Below, one piece after another: positions 48,841 to 56,607 of a DNA stretch of 64,000 nt. The stretch covers positions 62,001-126,000 of the forward strand of contig NZ_JAERRK010000003.1 in NCBI RefSeq assembly GCF_016741775.1. The letters are read 5' to 3'. The notes beneath the pieces are model-generated. The model saw only the letters and a list, made by a program, of their open reading frames with translations, searched no databases and was not told where the DNA came from. Source of the stretch: Streptomyces actinomycinicus. Lineage in GTDB: Bacteria; Actinomycetota; Actinomycetes; Streptomycetales; Streptomycetaceae. Each line of letters opens with the position of its first letter. The stretch's first letter is position 1. The translations under genes were made by a program, and so were the position numbers.

Positions 48841-49808
48841 TCATGGCTCCAGCACCACCTTTCCGATCGTGCCGCGCTGCTCCAGGGCGCGGTGCGCGGC
48901 GGCCGCCTGTGCGAGCGGGAAGCGGGTGACGGCCGGACGCAGCCGGCCCCGGGCGGCCTCGTCGAGGGCGCGCAGTTCCAGCGCGCGCAGGCCGCCCGCC
49001 CTCTGCGGCATCGCCGGGCCGAGGACGGATTCCGAGACGCCGTCGGCGAAGTGACCGCGGCCCTCCGTGATGCCCTCGGCCGACCAGCCGAAGACCAGGT
49101 GCCGGCCGCCGGGGCCGAGCAGGGCGACGGCCTCGCGGGCGACCGTGCCCGCGACGCCGTCGTAGACGATGGTGGCCGCCCTTCCGCCGAGGTGGGCGCG
49201 GACCTCGGCGGGCCAGCCGGGGTCGGAGTAGTCGACGGCGAGGTCGGCGCCCTCCGCCCGTACCCGGGCTGTCTTCTCCGGGCCGCCCGCGAGTCCGATC
49301 ACGGTTGCCCGGGCGTTCTTGGCGTACTGCACGAGCAGGGTGCCGATGCCGCCGGCCGCGGCCGGTACGACGACCACGTCGTCAGGTCCGGGCTCGGCGA
49401 ACTGCAGGATGCCCAGCGCCGTACGTCCTGTGCCGATCATGGCCACGGCCGCGGCGAAGTCCAGGTTCCCGGGCACTTCGTGGAGGCGTTCGGCCCCGGT
49501 GACGGCGAGTTCGGCGTACCGGGCGCGTTCCCGAGGTGGGCCACCACCCGCTTGCCGAGCCAGGTGCCGTCGACGCCGTCGCCGAGCGCGTCCACGACTC
49601 CCGCCACCTCCCGGCCGGGCACGGTCGGCAGGCCGGGCAGTTCGGGCAGCGGACCCCGGTGGCCCTCGCGCAGAGCGGTGTCGAGCAGGTGCACCCCGGC
49701 GGCGGCGACGGTGATCCGTACCTGGCCGGGTCCCGGGACCGGGTCGGCGACCTCCTCGTAGGTCAGGTTCTCGGCCGGGCCGAAGGCGTGCAGGCGCACG
49801 GCGTGCAT
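48841..49808 (-). pseudogene. SoxR-regulated NADPH:quinone oxidoreductase (SCO4266-like), single frameshift
   Basis: Two frames give one zinc-independent MDR enzyme. The N-terminal half (MHAVRLHAFGPAENLTYEEV, then VPGREVAGVVDALG) runs to near 49540. The rest (RYAELAVTGAERLHEVPG, AAAGGIGTLLVQYAKN as NADPH loop) is in the next frame. One missing G in a G4 run (LGERARYAEL would be restored) explains it, so it may be a sequencing error. A SoxR box lies 83 bp upstream. SCO4266 is a known SoxR target in S. coelicolor. Confidence 0.7.
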
Positions 49809-49827
49809 GGGACCCCCCAGGGGAGAC

Positions 49828-49866
49828 GGCTTGGTGCGGCGGCTTGGTGCAGCGGCTTGGTGCAGC
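49828..49866. repeat. 13-bp tandem repeat, 3 copies
   Basis: GGCTTGGTGCGGC, then two GGCTTGGTGCAGC, in the leader of the oxidoreductase gene. Confidence 0.8.
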
Positions 49867-49891
49867 GGCTTCGCGTGCCCCCGAGCCTGTT

Positions 49892-49914
49892 ACCTCAAGC
49901 GTGCTTGAGGTCAA
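49892..49914 (-). promoter_or_regulatory. SoxR box and promoter of the oxidoreductase gene
   Basis: A perfect 20-bp palindrome (ACCTCAAGC-GT-GCTTGAGGT) matches the SoxR consensus CCTCAAG-N4-CTTGAGG. On the minus strand TTGACC (49914-49909) overlaps one side and CAGGCT follows after 19 nt, the long spacing used by MerR/SoxR activators. Confidence 0.8.
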
Positions 49915-49920
49915 GAGCGG

Positions 49921-50053
49921 CCCGGCCGGGTTCCGGCGGGAGCGGTCAAGGGTGGTCCGGCCGGGTTCCGGCGGGAGCGGTCAAGGGTGGCCCGGCCGGG
50001 TTCCGGCGGGAGCGGTCAAGGGTGGCCCGGCCGGGTTCCGGCGGGAGCTTTCC
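49921..50053. repeat. 35-bp tandem repeat, nearly 4 copies
   Basis: Units starting CCCGGCCGGGTTCCGGCGGG lie at 49921, 49956, 49991 and 50026 (partial). They share the GGTTCCGGCGGG core with the array at 48672. Confidence 0.9.
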
Positions 50054-50096
50054 CGGCTCACGGCCGATTGTCAGTGGCGGGGTGCAGCATGGGGGC

Positions 50097-50789
50097 ATGG
50101 TGAGGCGAGCGACGGGGAGCCGGCCGGCGGGCGGGCAGACGGTGAAGGGTGCGCGGCGGCCGGAGGTGCGGCTGCCGGCTCTGCTGCCCTGGGCCGGCGG
50201 GGAGCTGGAGCCGGACGGTGACTACGACGGGCTGGAGTTCCGGGAGGCGGACCTGGCCGGGCATGACGGCGTGGGCGCCCGGTTCATGGACTGCGCGGTC
50301 ACGGGCTGCGCGGTGGACGGGACGGCGCTGGGCCGGGCGCGTGTGCTGGACTCGGTGCTGACCGGGCTGCGCGGGGTCGGTACGCAGCTCGCCGAGTCCA
50401 CGTTCCGGGACGTGGAGCTGGTCGAACCACGGCTGGGCGGCACCCAGTTGCACGGCGCGGTGCTGGAGCGGGTCGTGATCCGGGGCGGGAAGATCGACTT
50501 CCTGAATCTGCGCGAGGCCCGGCTGACGGACGTGGTCTTCGAGTCCTGCGTCCTGATCGAACCGGACTTCGCCGGCGCACGGCTGGAGCGGGTGGAGTTC
50601 GTCGACTGTGCCCTGAAGGGCGCCGACTTCGGGGGCGCCGCCCTGAAGGACGTGGACCTGCGGGGTGCCGCCCCGCTGGAGATCGTGCGCGGCCTGGACC
50701 GCCTGTCCGGAGCGGTCGTCAGCCCGGCCCAGCTGCTGGACCTGGCTCCGGTGCTGGCGGCCGAGCTGGGGATCCGGGTGGAGGGCTGA
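50097..50789 (+). CDS. Pentapeptide repeat protein
   Basis: The protein is 230 aa. From residue 45 to 200 it has repeated A(D/N)LXX-type pentapeptides (FREADLAGHD, GTQLHGAVLERV, DFAGARLERVEF, ALKGADFGGAALKDVDLRGA), which fold as a square beta-helix. Some members (Qnr, MfpA) protect gyrase from quinolones; this one could do so but evidence is lacking. ATG 50097 is the best start. Confidence 0.8.
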   Translation: MVRRATGSRPAGGQTVKGARRPEVRLPALLPWAGGELEPDGDYDGLEFREADLAGHDGVGARFMDCAVTGCAVDGTALGRARVLDSVLTGLRGVGTQLAESTFRDVELVEPRLGGTQLHGAVLERVVIRGGKIDFLNLREARLTDVVFESCVLIEPDFAGARLERVEFVDCALKGADFGGAALKDVDLRGAAPLEIVRGLDRLSGAVVSPAQLLDLAPVLAAELGIRVEG

Positions 50790-50793
50790 GGTG

Positions 50794-51294
50794 TCAGGGC
50801 AGGCGGGGGAAGCGGGACTGGAGGGTCCAGATCGCCGGGTTCTCGGCCAGGTCGTCGTGGAGGTCGGTGAGGTCGGCCACGAGGTCGTGGAGGAAGTCGC
50901 GGGCCTCGCGGCGCAGCTCTGCGTGGGAGAAGGCCAGCGGGGGCTCCTCGGCGGGCTGCCAGTCGGAGGTGATGTCGACCCAGCCGAAGCGGCGCTCGAA
51001 GAGCAGCCGGTCGGTGGATTCGGTGAAGTCCAGCTCGGCCCGCTGGGGCCGGGCGGCGCGGGAGCCCATCGGGTCGCGGTCCAGCTGCTCCACGATGTCG
51101 CACAGCGCCCAGGCGAAGTCCAGCACCGGCACCCATCCCCAGGCTGTGGACAGTTCCCGGTCGCTGTCGGTGTCGGCGAGGTAGACGTCCCCGCAGAACA
51201 GGTCGTGCCGCAGCGCATGGACGTCCGCGCGGCGGTAGTCGGTCTGCGGCGGGTCCGGGAACCGGTTGGAGAGGGCGTAGCCGATGTCGAGCAC
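50794..51294 (-). CDS. Hypothetical acidic protein (166 aa)
   Basis: It has good codon bias and several Trp/Asp motifs (LDFAWALCDIVEQLDRDPMG, FGWVDITSDWQPAEEPP). No known family is recognised. It is convergent with the pentapeptide gene and divergent from the M1 peptidase gene. Stops are 4 bp apart. Confidence 0.6.
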   Translation of the reverse strand: MLDIGYALSNRFPDPPQTDYRRADVHALRHDLFCGDVYLADTDSDRELSTAWGWVPVLDFAWALCDIVEQLDRDPMGSRAARPQRAELDFTESTDRLLFERRFGWVDITSDWQPAEEPPLAFSHAELRREARDFLHDLVADLTDLHDDLAENPAIWTLQSRFPRLP

Positions 51295-51352
51295 GCAGCA
51301 GATGGTGTCACGCCGGTCGGCCGGGCCCTGCGGTCGGTGCGTGCCGCCCGCC

Positions 51353-51358
51353 TAAGAT
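51353..51358 (+). promoter_or_regulatory. -10 box (TAAGAT) of the M1 peptidase gene
   Basis: TAAGAT ends 7 nt before ATG 51366. Confidence 0.5.
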
Positions 51359-51365
51359 CACTGAC

Positions 51366-52751
51366 ATGTCCAGATCTGCGCGCCTTGTCCCGGCCGTCGC
51401 CGTCGCCCTCGCCCTCATAGGCACCGGATGCGACGGTGGTGTGCGGGGCACCCCGGGCGGCTCGGGCGTGCGCGACCCGTACTTCCCCAAGGCGGGCAAC
51501 GGCGGCTACGACGTCGGTCACTACGCGCTCACCCTGGACTACACCCCGGCCGGCCGCCGTCTCACCGGCACGGCGGTCATCACCGCCCGGGCCACCCAGG
51601 ACCTGTCGGCGTTCGATCTCGACCTCACCGGGCTGCACGTCGACTCGGTCACCGTCGACGGCAAGGACGCCCGCTGGAACCGCGCGGGCCAGGAACTCAC
51701 CGTCCGCCCGCACGACGACCTCCGCAAGGGCGAGACGTTCCGCACGGCCGTCCGCTACTCGGGCACTCCGCAGACCCTCACCGACCCCGACGGCGCCGAG
51801 GAGGGCTGGCTGCCCACCGCCGACGGCGCCCTCGCCCTCGGCGAACCGGTCGGTTCCATGGCCTGGTTCCCCGGCAACGCCCATCCCTCGGACAAGGCCG
51901 CCTACGACATCACCGTCACCGTGCCCAAGGGCCTCCAGGCGGTCTCGAACGGTGAGTTGAGCGACCGGTCCGACGAGGGCGGACGCACGGCCTACCACTG
52001 GCACACCGCCCAGCCCATGGCGAGCTACGTCGCCACGGTCGCGATCGGCCACTACGACATCGGCCGTGCCACCGGCCCGCACGGTCTGCCCGTGCTCACC
52101 GCGGTCGATCCGGAGCAGGCCGGGGCGAGCGCGAAGGTCCTGGCGAAGATCCCCGGGATCCTCGACTGGGAGGAGACCAACTTCGGGCCGTACCCCTTCT
52201 CCTCCAGCGGTGCGATCGTCGACCGCCCGAAGGACGCCGGATACGCCCTGGAGACCCAGAACCGTCCCGTCTTCCCGGGTGCCCCCGAGACCTCCACCCT
52301 CGTCCACGAACTCGCCCACCAGTGGTACGGCAACTCGGTCACCCCGGAGTCCTGGCGGGACATGTGGCTCAACGAGGGCTTCGCGACGTACGCGGAGTGG
52401 CTGTACGCGGAGGACCACGGCGGCCCGAGCGCCCGGCAGACCTTCACCGAGCACTACGAGGACGACGACGCGGACATCTGGGCCTTCCCGCCGGCGAAGC
52501 CGTCCGGCGCCGCGCACATCTCCGACAGCCCGGTTTACGTGCGGGGCGCGATGGTGTTGCAGAAGATCCGCCAGAAGACCGGCGACGACACCTTCCACGA
52601 CATCATCCGTGGCTGGGCCGCCTCCCACCGCCACGGCACCGTGAACACCGCGGAGTTCACCGCGTACGTGGAGAAGGCGGCCCCCGGCCTGGACTTCTCC
52701 GAGATCTGGCGGGACTGGCTGTACGGGGACGGCAGGCCGGCCCACCCGTGA
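51366..52751 (+). CDS. M1-family metallopeptidase lipoprotein
   Basis: The protein is 461 aa. The lipobox ends GTGC (Cys23). The N-terminal beta domain binds the N-terminus and the catalytic HELAHQWYGN is near residue 314 with the third zinc ligand in NEGFAT near 335. A GAMEN-like motif (ETQNRP region) is altered, so exopeptidase specificity is uncertain. It lacks the C-terminal helical domain of long aminopeptidase N. It is a surface peptidase. Confidence 0.85.
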   Translation: MSRSARLVPAVAVALALIGTGCDGGVRGTPGGSGVRDPYFPKAGNGGYDVGHYALTLDYTPAGRRLTGTAVITARATQDLSAFDLDLTGLHVDSVTVDGKDARWNRAGQELTVRPHDDLRKGETFRTAVRYSGTPQTLTDPDGAEEGWLPTADGALALGEPVGSMAWFPGNAHPSDKAAYDITVTVPKGLQAVSNGELSDRSDEGGRTAYHWHTAQPMASYVATVAIGHYDIGRATGPHGLPVLTAVDPEQAGASAKVLAKIPGILDWEETNFGPYPFSSSGAIVDRPKDAGYALETQNRPVFPGAPETSTLVHELAHQWYGNSVTPESWRDMWLNEGFATYAEWLYAEDHGGPSARQTFTEHYEDDDADIWAFPPAKPSGAAHISDSPVYVRGAMVLQKIRQKTGDDTFHDIIRGWAASHRHGTVNTAEFTAYVEKAAPGLDFSEIWRDWLYGDGRPAHP

Positions 52752-52779
52752 CGGGCGGACCGGGCTGCCGTGCGGGGCG

Positions 52780-52840
52780 TTACTTGACGTTGACCGCGGT
52801 CCAGGCCGCCGCCACCGCGTTGTACTCCGCGCTGCCCGGG
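52780..52840 (-). pseudogene. C-terminal remnant of an M4-type metallopeptidase
   Basis: On the minus strand GSAEYNAVAAAWTAVNVK ends in a stop codon. It matches the usual last residues of secreted M4 (thermolysin-type) peptidases of Streptomyces. The 17-bp repeat begins directly upstream of it and no further family sequence follows, so only a piece is left. Confidence 0.4.
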
Positions 52841-52843
52841 TGA

Positions 52844-52893
52844 ACCCGGGGGTTCGGTGAATCCGGGGGTTCGGTGAATCCGGGGGTTCAGGT
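52844..52893. repeat. 17-bp tandem repeat, 3 copies
   Basis: ATCCGGGGGTTCGGTGA-type units lie at 52844, 52861 and 52878, between the M4 remnant and terD. Confidence 0.85.
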
Positions 52894-52905
52894 CCGGGGG
52901 ATACG

Positions 52906-53481
52906 TCAGACGTTCACGCCGAAGTCCTGGGCGATGCCGACCAGGCCCGAGGCGTACCCCTGGCCCACCGCGCGGAACTTCCACTCCGCACCGTTGCGGT
53001 ACAGCTCGCCGAAGATCATGGCCGTCTCGGTGGCCGCGTCCTCCGACAGGTCGTAGCGCGCGATCTCGGCGCCGCCGGCCTGGTTGATGATGCGGATGTA
53101 GGCGTTGCGGACCTGGCCGAAGTTCTGGCCGCGGTTCTCGGCGTCGTAGATGGAGACCGGGAAGACGACCTTCTCGATGTCGGCCGGGAGGGCGGCCAGG
53201 TTGACGTTGATCGCCTCGTCGTCGCCGGCGCCTTCACCCGTGCGGTTGTCACCGGTGTGGACGATGGAGTTGTCCGGGGTCTGCTTGTTGTTGAAGAAGA
53301 CGAAGTGACCGTCGGAGTAGACCTTGCCCTGCGTGTTCACCGCGATCGCGGAGGCGTCGAGGTCGAAGTCCGTGCCGGTGGTGGTGCGGACGTCCCAGCC
53401 GAGGCCCACGGTGACGGCGGTCAGGCCCGGAGCCTCCTTGGTGAGCGAGACGTTGCCACCCTTGGACAGGCTTACAGCCAT
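52906..53481 (-). CDS. TerD-family protein
   Basis: The protein is 191 aa. It has the TerD calcium-binding pattern ([30 protein letters not shown]). TerD proteins are tied to tellurite resistance and, in Streptomyces, to development and stress. It is probably cytoplasmic. Its length is standard. Confidence 0.9.
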   Translation of the reverse strand: MAVSLSKGGNVSLTKEAPGLTAVTVGLGWDVRTTTGTDFDLDASAIAVNTQGKVYSDGHFVFFNNKQTPDNSIVHTGDNRTGEGAGDDEAINVNLAALPADIEKVVFPVSIYDAENRGQNFGQVRNAYIRIINQAGGAEIARYDLSEDAATETAMIFGELYRNGAEWKFRAVGQGYASGLVGIAQDFGVNV

Positions 53482-53660
53482 GATTGGGAGTCCCTTCCCT
53501 AGTTCCGTGCATATCCGTGCACATCCGTCGTGCACGTCTGTGCCGACGAAGCTACCCTCACCCGGGAGAACGTCGAGGGGGGTCCCGGTGGTTCCGGATC
53601 CCTTTACCTTTTTTACCCAGCCGGAAATCCAGGTGACGTGGACCGGGCCGGACCGGGAAC

Positions 53661-54098
53661 ATGGAACGCATGTCCGGGCCCTATCTCATCCGTGGCTCGG
53701 TCTCGCTCCCCGAGGCCGAGCTGATGTGGCGTTTCTCCAGGTCGTCAGGGCCCGGCGGACAGCACGTCAACACCAGCGACTCGCAGGTGGAGCTGCGCTT
53801 CGACCTCGCCCGCACCGAGGCACTCCCTCAGGTGTGGAAGGAGCGGGCGCTGCAGCGGCTGGCCGGCCGTCTCGTCGACGGGGTGGTGTCCGTACGGGCC
53901 TCCGAGCACCGCTCCCAGTGGCGCAACCGCGAGTCCGCCGCCGTACGTCTCGCCACGCTCCTCGCGGAGGCCAGCGCGCCGCCGCCGAAGCCCCGCAAGC
54001 CGACCCGCATCCCGCGCGGCATCAACGAACGCCGGCTGCGGGAGAAGAAGCAGCGCGCGGATACGAAGCGGGGGCGTTCCGGACGGGACTGGGGTTAG
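53661..54098 (+). CDS. arfB: Alternative ribosome-rescue factor ArfB (peptidyl-tRNA hydrolase)
   Basis: The protein is 145 aa. The catalytic GGQ (residues 32-34 in [10 protein letters not shown]) and the basic C-terminal tail ([17 protein letters not shown] and [12 protein letters not shown]) insert into the empty mRNA channel, the hallmark of ArfB. It frees ribosomes stalled without a stop codon. ATG 53670 is an alternative start. Confidence 0.9.
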   Translation: MERMSGPYLIRGSVSLPEAELMWRFSRSSGPGGQHVNTSDSQVELRFDLARTEALPQVWKERALQRLAGRLVDGVVSVRASEHRSQWRNRESAAVRLATLLAEASAPPPKPRKPTRIPRGINERRLREKKQRADTKRGRSGRDWG

Positions 54099-54126
54099 GG
54101 CCTCTCTTTCGGATCTTGCCGCGCCC

Positions 54127-54153
54127 TGTCACATCTCCGGGTTCCGCGTCGTC
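54127..54153 (+). promoter_or_regulatory. ECF41-type promoter before the sigma gene
   Basis: TGTCACA (54127-54133), 16 nt and CGTC (54150-54153), 47 nt before ATG 54201. The same pattern and spacing lie before the AhpD-like gene (20951-20977). Confidence 0.75.
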
Positions 54154-54200
54154 AGTGTGGTGCAGGAGCACCGCGGACGACGGAGAGGCCGGGCCCACCG

Positions 54201-55040
54201 ATGACCGACAACGACTTTCTCGCCGAGCGGTTCGAGGCGCACCGCGGGCATCTGCGGGCCGTCGCCCACCGCATGCTGGGTTCCGTCCCCGAGGCCGAGG
54301 ACGCCGTGCAGGAGGCGTGGTTCCGGCTGAGCCGGTCCGGCACCCGCGAGGTGGAGAACCTCGGAGGCTGGCTGACGACTGTCGTCGGACGGGTCTGCCT
54401 CGACATGCTCCGTTCCCGGCGCTCGCGGGGCGAGGAGCCGCTGGACACCTGGCGCCCGGCCCCTTCCGCCGATCCGGACCCCGCGCAGGACGCCCTGCTG
54501 GCCGACTCGGTCGGGCTGGCCCTCCTCGTGGTCCTCGACACGCTGTCGCCGGCCGAGCGGCTGGCCTTCGTCCTGCACGACCTGTTCGGGGTGCCCTTCG
54601 AGGAGATCGGCGGCATCCTCGGCCGCACCCCGGCCACGGCACGGCAACTGGCCAGCAGGGCGCGGCGCCGGGTGCGGGGGGCCGAGGCGCCGGAGGTCGA
54701 TCTGGTCCGGCAGCGGGAGGTGGTGGACGCCTTCCTCGCCGCCGCGCGGAACGGGAACTTCGAAGGGCTGCTCGCGGTGCTCAACCCGGACGTGGTGGCC
54801 CGCAGCGAGGCCGGGGTCACCAGCGGTGCGAGCCGGGTCGCTGCGGGCGCGACGGGCTTCGCCCACCTGGCGCGCGTCGCGCGTCCGGTCCTGGTCGACG
54901 GTGCGACCGGCCTGGCCGTGTACGCGGACGACCGCCTGGAGCGGGTCCTGACCTTCACCTTCGTGGCCGATCACATCTCGGTCGTCGAGATCGTCTCGGA
55001 CCCGTCGCGCCTGGCCGGCTTCACCATCGAGCCCGCCTAG
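54201..55040 (+). CDS. ECF sigma factor with SnoaL-like C-terminal domain (ECF41 type)
   Basis: The protein is 279 aa. Sigma2 is at 10-75 (VAHRMLGSVPEAEDAVQEAW), sigma4 at about 105-160 (LSPAERLAFVLHDLFGVPFE) and a SnoaL-like domain at 170-275. The last domain controls activity in ECF41 factors, which have no separate anti-sigma; none is nearby here. The classical DGGGK motif is changed to GASRVAAG, so its control may differ. The target CMD gene is elsewhere (20.4 kb). It may control itself through the upstream motif. Confidence 0.85.
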   Translation: MTDNDFLAERFEAHRGHLRAVAHRMLGSVPEAEDAVQEAWFRLSRSGTREVENLGGWLTTVVGRVCLDMLRSRRSRGEEPLDTWRPAPSADPDPAQDALLADSVGLALLVVLDTLSPAERLAFVLHDLFGVPFEEIGGILGRTPATARQLASRARRRVRGAEAPEVDLVRQREVVDAFLAAARNGNFEGLLAVLNPDVVARSEAGVTSGASRVAAGATGFAHLARVARPVLVDGATGLAVYADDRLERVLTFTFVADHISVVEIVSDPSRLAGFTIEPA

Positions 55041-55124
55041 CCGGTCCGGCCGTCGCGAGGCGCGTGCGGGCCGCCCGGTCCGCTCCGGCCGGGGGCGGGG
55101 GAGCGGGCGGTGGGCCGGGGCCGG

Positions 55125-55583
55125 TCACAGGTCCAGCACGCCCACCGTCTCCCCTTCGGTCTGCTCACCGTTCTTGCGGAAGCCCAGGCCGAGGTAGAAC
55201 TCCTCGGGTCCGTCCGGGCCGGGGTGCCAGCTGACGTAGAACTCCTTGCAGCCGCGGCGGCGGAGTTCCGTGGCCACGGCCTCGACGGCGAACCGGCCGT
55301 AGCCGCGGCCCTGTTCCCCGGCGGCGATGTTCAGCCGCCACAGACCGGAACGGTGCACGCTGCCGTCCTCGAACCAGTCGATGTCGAAGAAGGCCATCAG
55401 GAAACCGACCGGGCGGCCGTCGTCGACGATCAGCCGGGGCCATGCGACGCCGTCCGGATGGACATAGGCCTCGGCGAGGGACCTGAGGACGGGTGCGACG
55501 TTCTTTTCCTGCTCGGGCCGGACGCGGATGCCCACCGCGGCCTCGAAGTTCGCGGGGGTCACTACTTCCAGACGGATCGTCAT
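55125..55583 (-). CDS. GNAT acetyltransferase
   Basis: The protein is 152 aa. It has the acetyl-CoA loop AGEQGRGYGRFAVEAVATEL and the GNAT strand order (SGLWRLNIA, EEFYLGLGFRKNG). The substrate is unknown; it resembles the spermidine/polyamine N-acetyltransferase-like group. It is short and cytoplasmic. Confidence 0.78.
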   Translation of the reverse strand: MTIRLEVVTPANFEAAVGIRVRPEQEKNVAPVLRSLAEAYVHPDGVAWPRLIVDDGRPVGFLMAFFDIDWFEDGSVHRSGLWRLNIAAGEQGRGYGRFAVEAVATELRRRGCKEFYVSWHPGPDGPEEFYLGLGFRKNGEQTEGETVGVLDL

Positions 55584-55649
55584 CCCGGCACCTTAGGCAT
55601 CCGCGTTTTCGGAAAACCACGGAATTTCGCCGGGCGCGGAATTCCGGGC

Positions 55650-56222
55650 TCAGTCCAGTTGCCGGTACCTGCCGCGGAAGTACATCAGTGGTCCGCCTTC
55701 CGCGACGGGCGCCTGCGCGGTGAGGACGCGGCCGATGACGAGGGTGTGGTCCCCGGCGGTCACCCGCTGCTCGGTACGGCATTCCAGGGTGGCCAGCGCA
55801 CCCCCGACCAGCGGGGCGCCGGTGGCCTCGCCGCGGACGCAGGGAATGTCCTCGAAGAGCAGCCGGTCGCTGATGCGGCCCTTCATCGCGAAGCGGCCCG
55901 CGATGTGCCGCTGGCTCTCGGTGAGGACGGACACCGCCCACAGCGGCTGCTCGGCGAGCAGGTCGTCCATGCGGGAGCCCTCACGCAGGCTGACCAGCAC
56001 CAGCGGCGGGTCCAGGGAGACCGACACGAAGGCGGTGGCGGTCATGCCGACGTCCTCCCCGCCGGGCGCCTGGGGGTCGTCCGGGTCGAGCGGCGGTTCC
56101 TGCGCGGTGACCAGGACCACGCCCGCGGCCAGCCGGGACATGGCGGCCCGGAACTCGTCGTTGCTCACCCCCTCAGCATGCCCGGTGGGCAGGGGGGTGA
56201 TGGCAGAGGCAGTCTTCAGCAC
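55650..56222 (-). CDS. Flavin reductase-like FMN-binding protein
   Basis: The protein is 190 aa with GTG 56222. It has the split-barrel flavin-reductase pattern (LAAGVVLVTAQEP, MTATAFVSVSLDPPLVLVSL, IAGRFAMKGRISD, GDHTLVIGRV) and provides reduced flavin to a two-component monooxygenase, which is not nearby. GTG 56168 is an alternative start. Confidence 0.82.
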   Translation of the reverse strand: MLKTASAITPLPTGHAEGVSNDEFRAAMSRLAAGVVLVTAQEPPLDPDDPQAPGGEDVGMTATAFVSVSLDPPLVLVSLREGSRMDDLLAEQPLWAVSVLTESQRHIAGRFAMKGRISDRLLFEDIPCVRGEATGAPLVGGALATLECRTEQRVTAGDHTLVIGRVLTAQAPVAEGGPLMYFRGRYRQLD

Positions 56223-56607
56223 GCCGGAAACGCTAGTCTCCGGTCCGCGCGCACCGCATCGGCCCTCCGCCCGAGCCGGGTCCTAGGACCAGCGGCGCAG
56301 CGCCGCATTCACCGGCCCCTGGGACCGCCGGTGCATTCATACGTGCATCATGTGTACGCGCCCACAAAGCTTGCGTTCAGTAAACGCACAGCCCAAACGC
56401 AGAAACTCCACTCAATTGTTCACGTTCTTCTGTGACTTGAGTCACAAGGGGCAGGAATTGTTGACCCTGTGTACCGAGTGGGCAGCGCGCTGTGATTCAG
56501 TGGCGGGGAGCCGCAGGAGACACGTCGAAGTCACCGTAAGAGCCACCGTAGAGAAGCGCCGAAGACAACCCTTGATTCGCCTGCGAGGTCTCGGGGGGAG
56601 GGCGAGC
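56223..56607. other. 385-bp leader of cdgB
   Basis: The gap contains a BldD-type box at 56432-56445 and lower-GC segments around 56340-56420. No gene is seen; an upstream in-frame extension of cdgB to 56350 lacks codon bias. Confidence 0.5.
56432..56445 (+). promoter_or_regulatory. BldD box upstream of cdgB
   Basis: GTGAC-TTGA-GTCAC is a perfect inverted repeat and matches the BldD consensus GTNACN4-5GTNAC. cdgB is an established direct target of BldD in S. coelicolor. Confidence 0.75.

Noticed and set aside
48587..48844. Minus-strand frame of PPEPVG heptads
   Set aside because: It follows from the 21-bp repeat (7 codons); no ribosome site and placed between two convergent gene ends.
50058..52745. 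895-codon minus-strand frame
   Set aside because: It crosses the pentapeptide, hypothetical and M1 peptidase genes in antisense; codon bias fits those genes.
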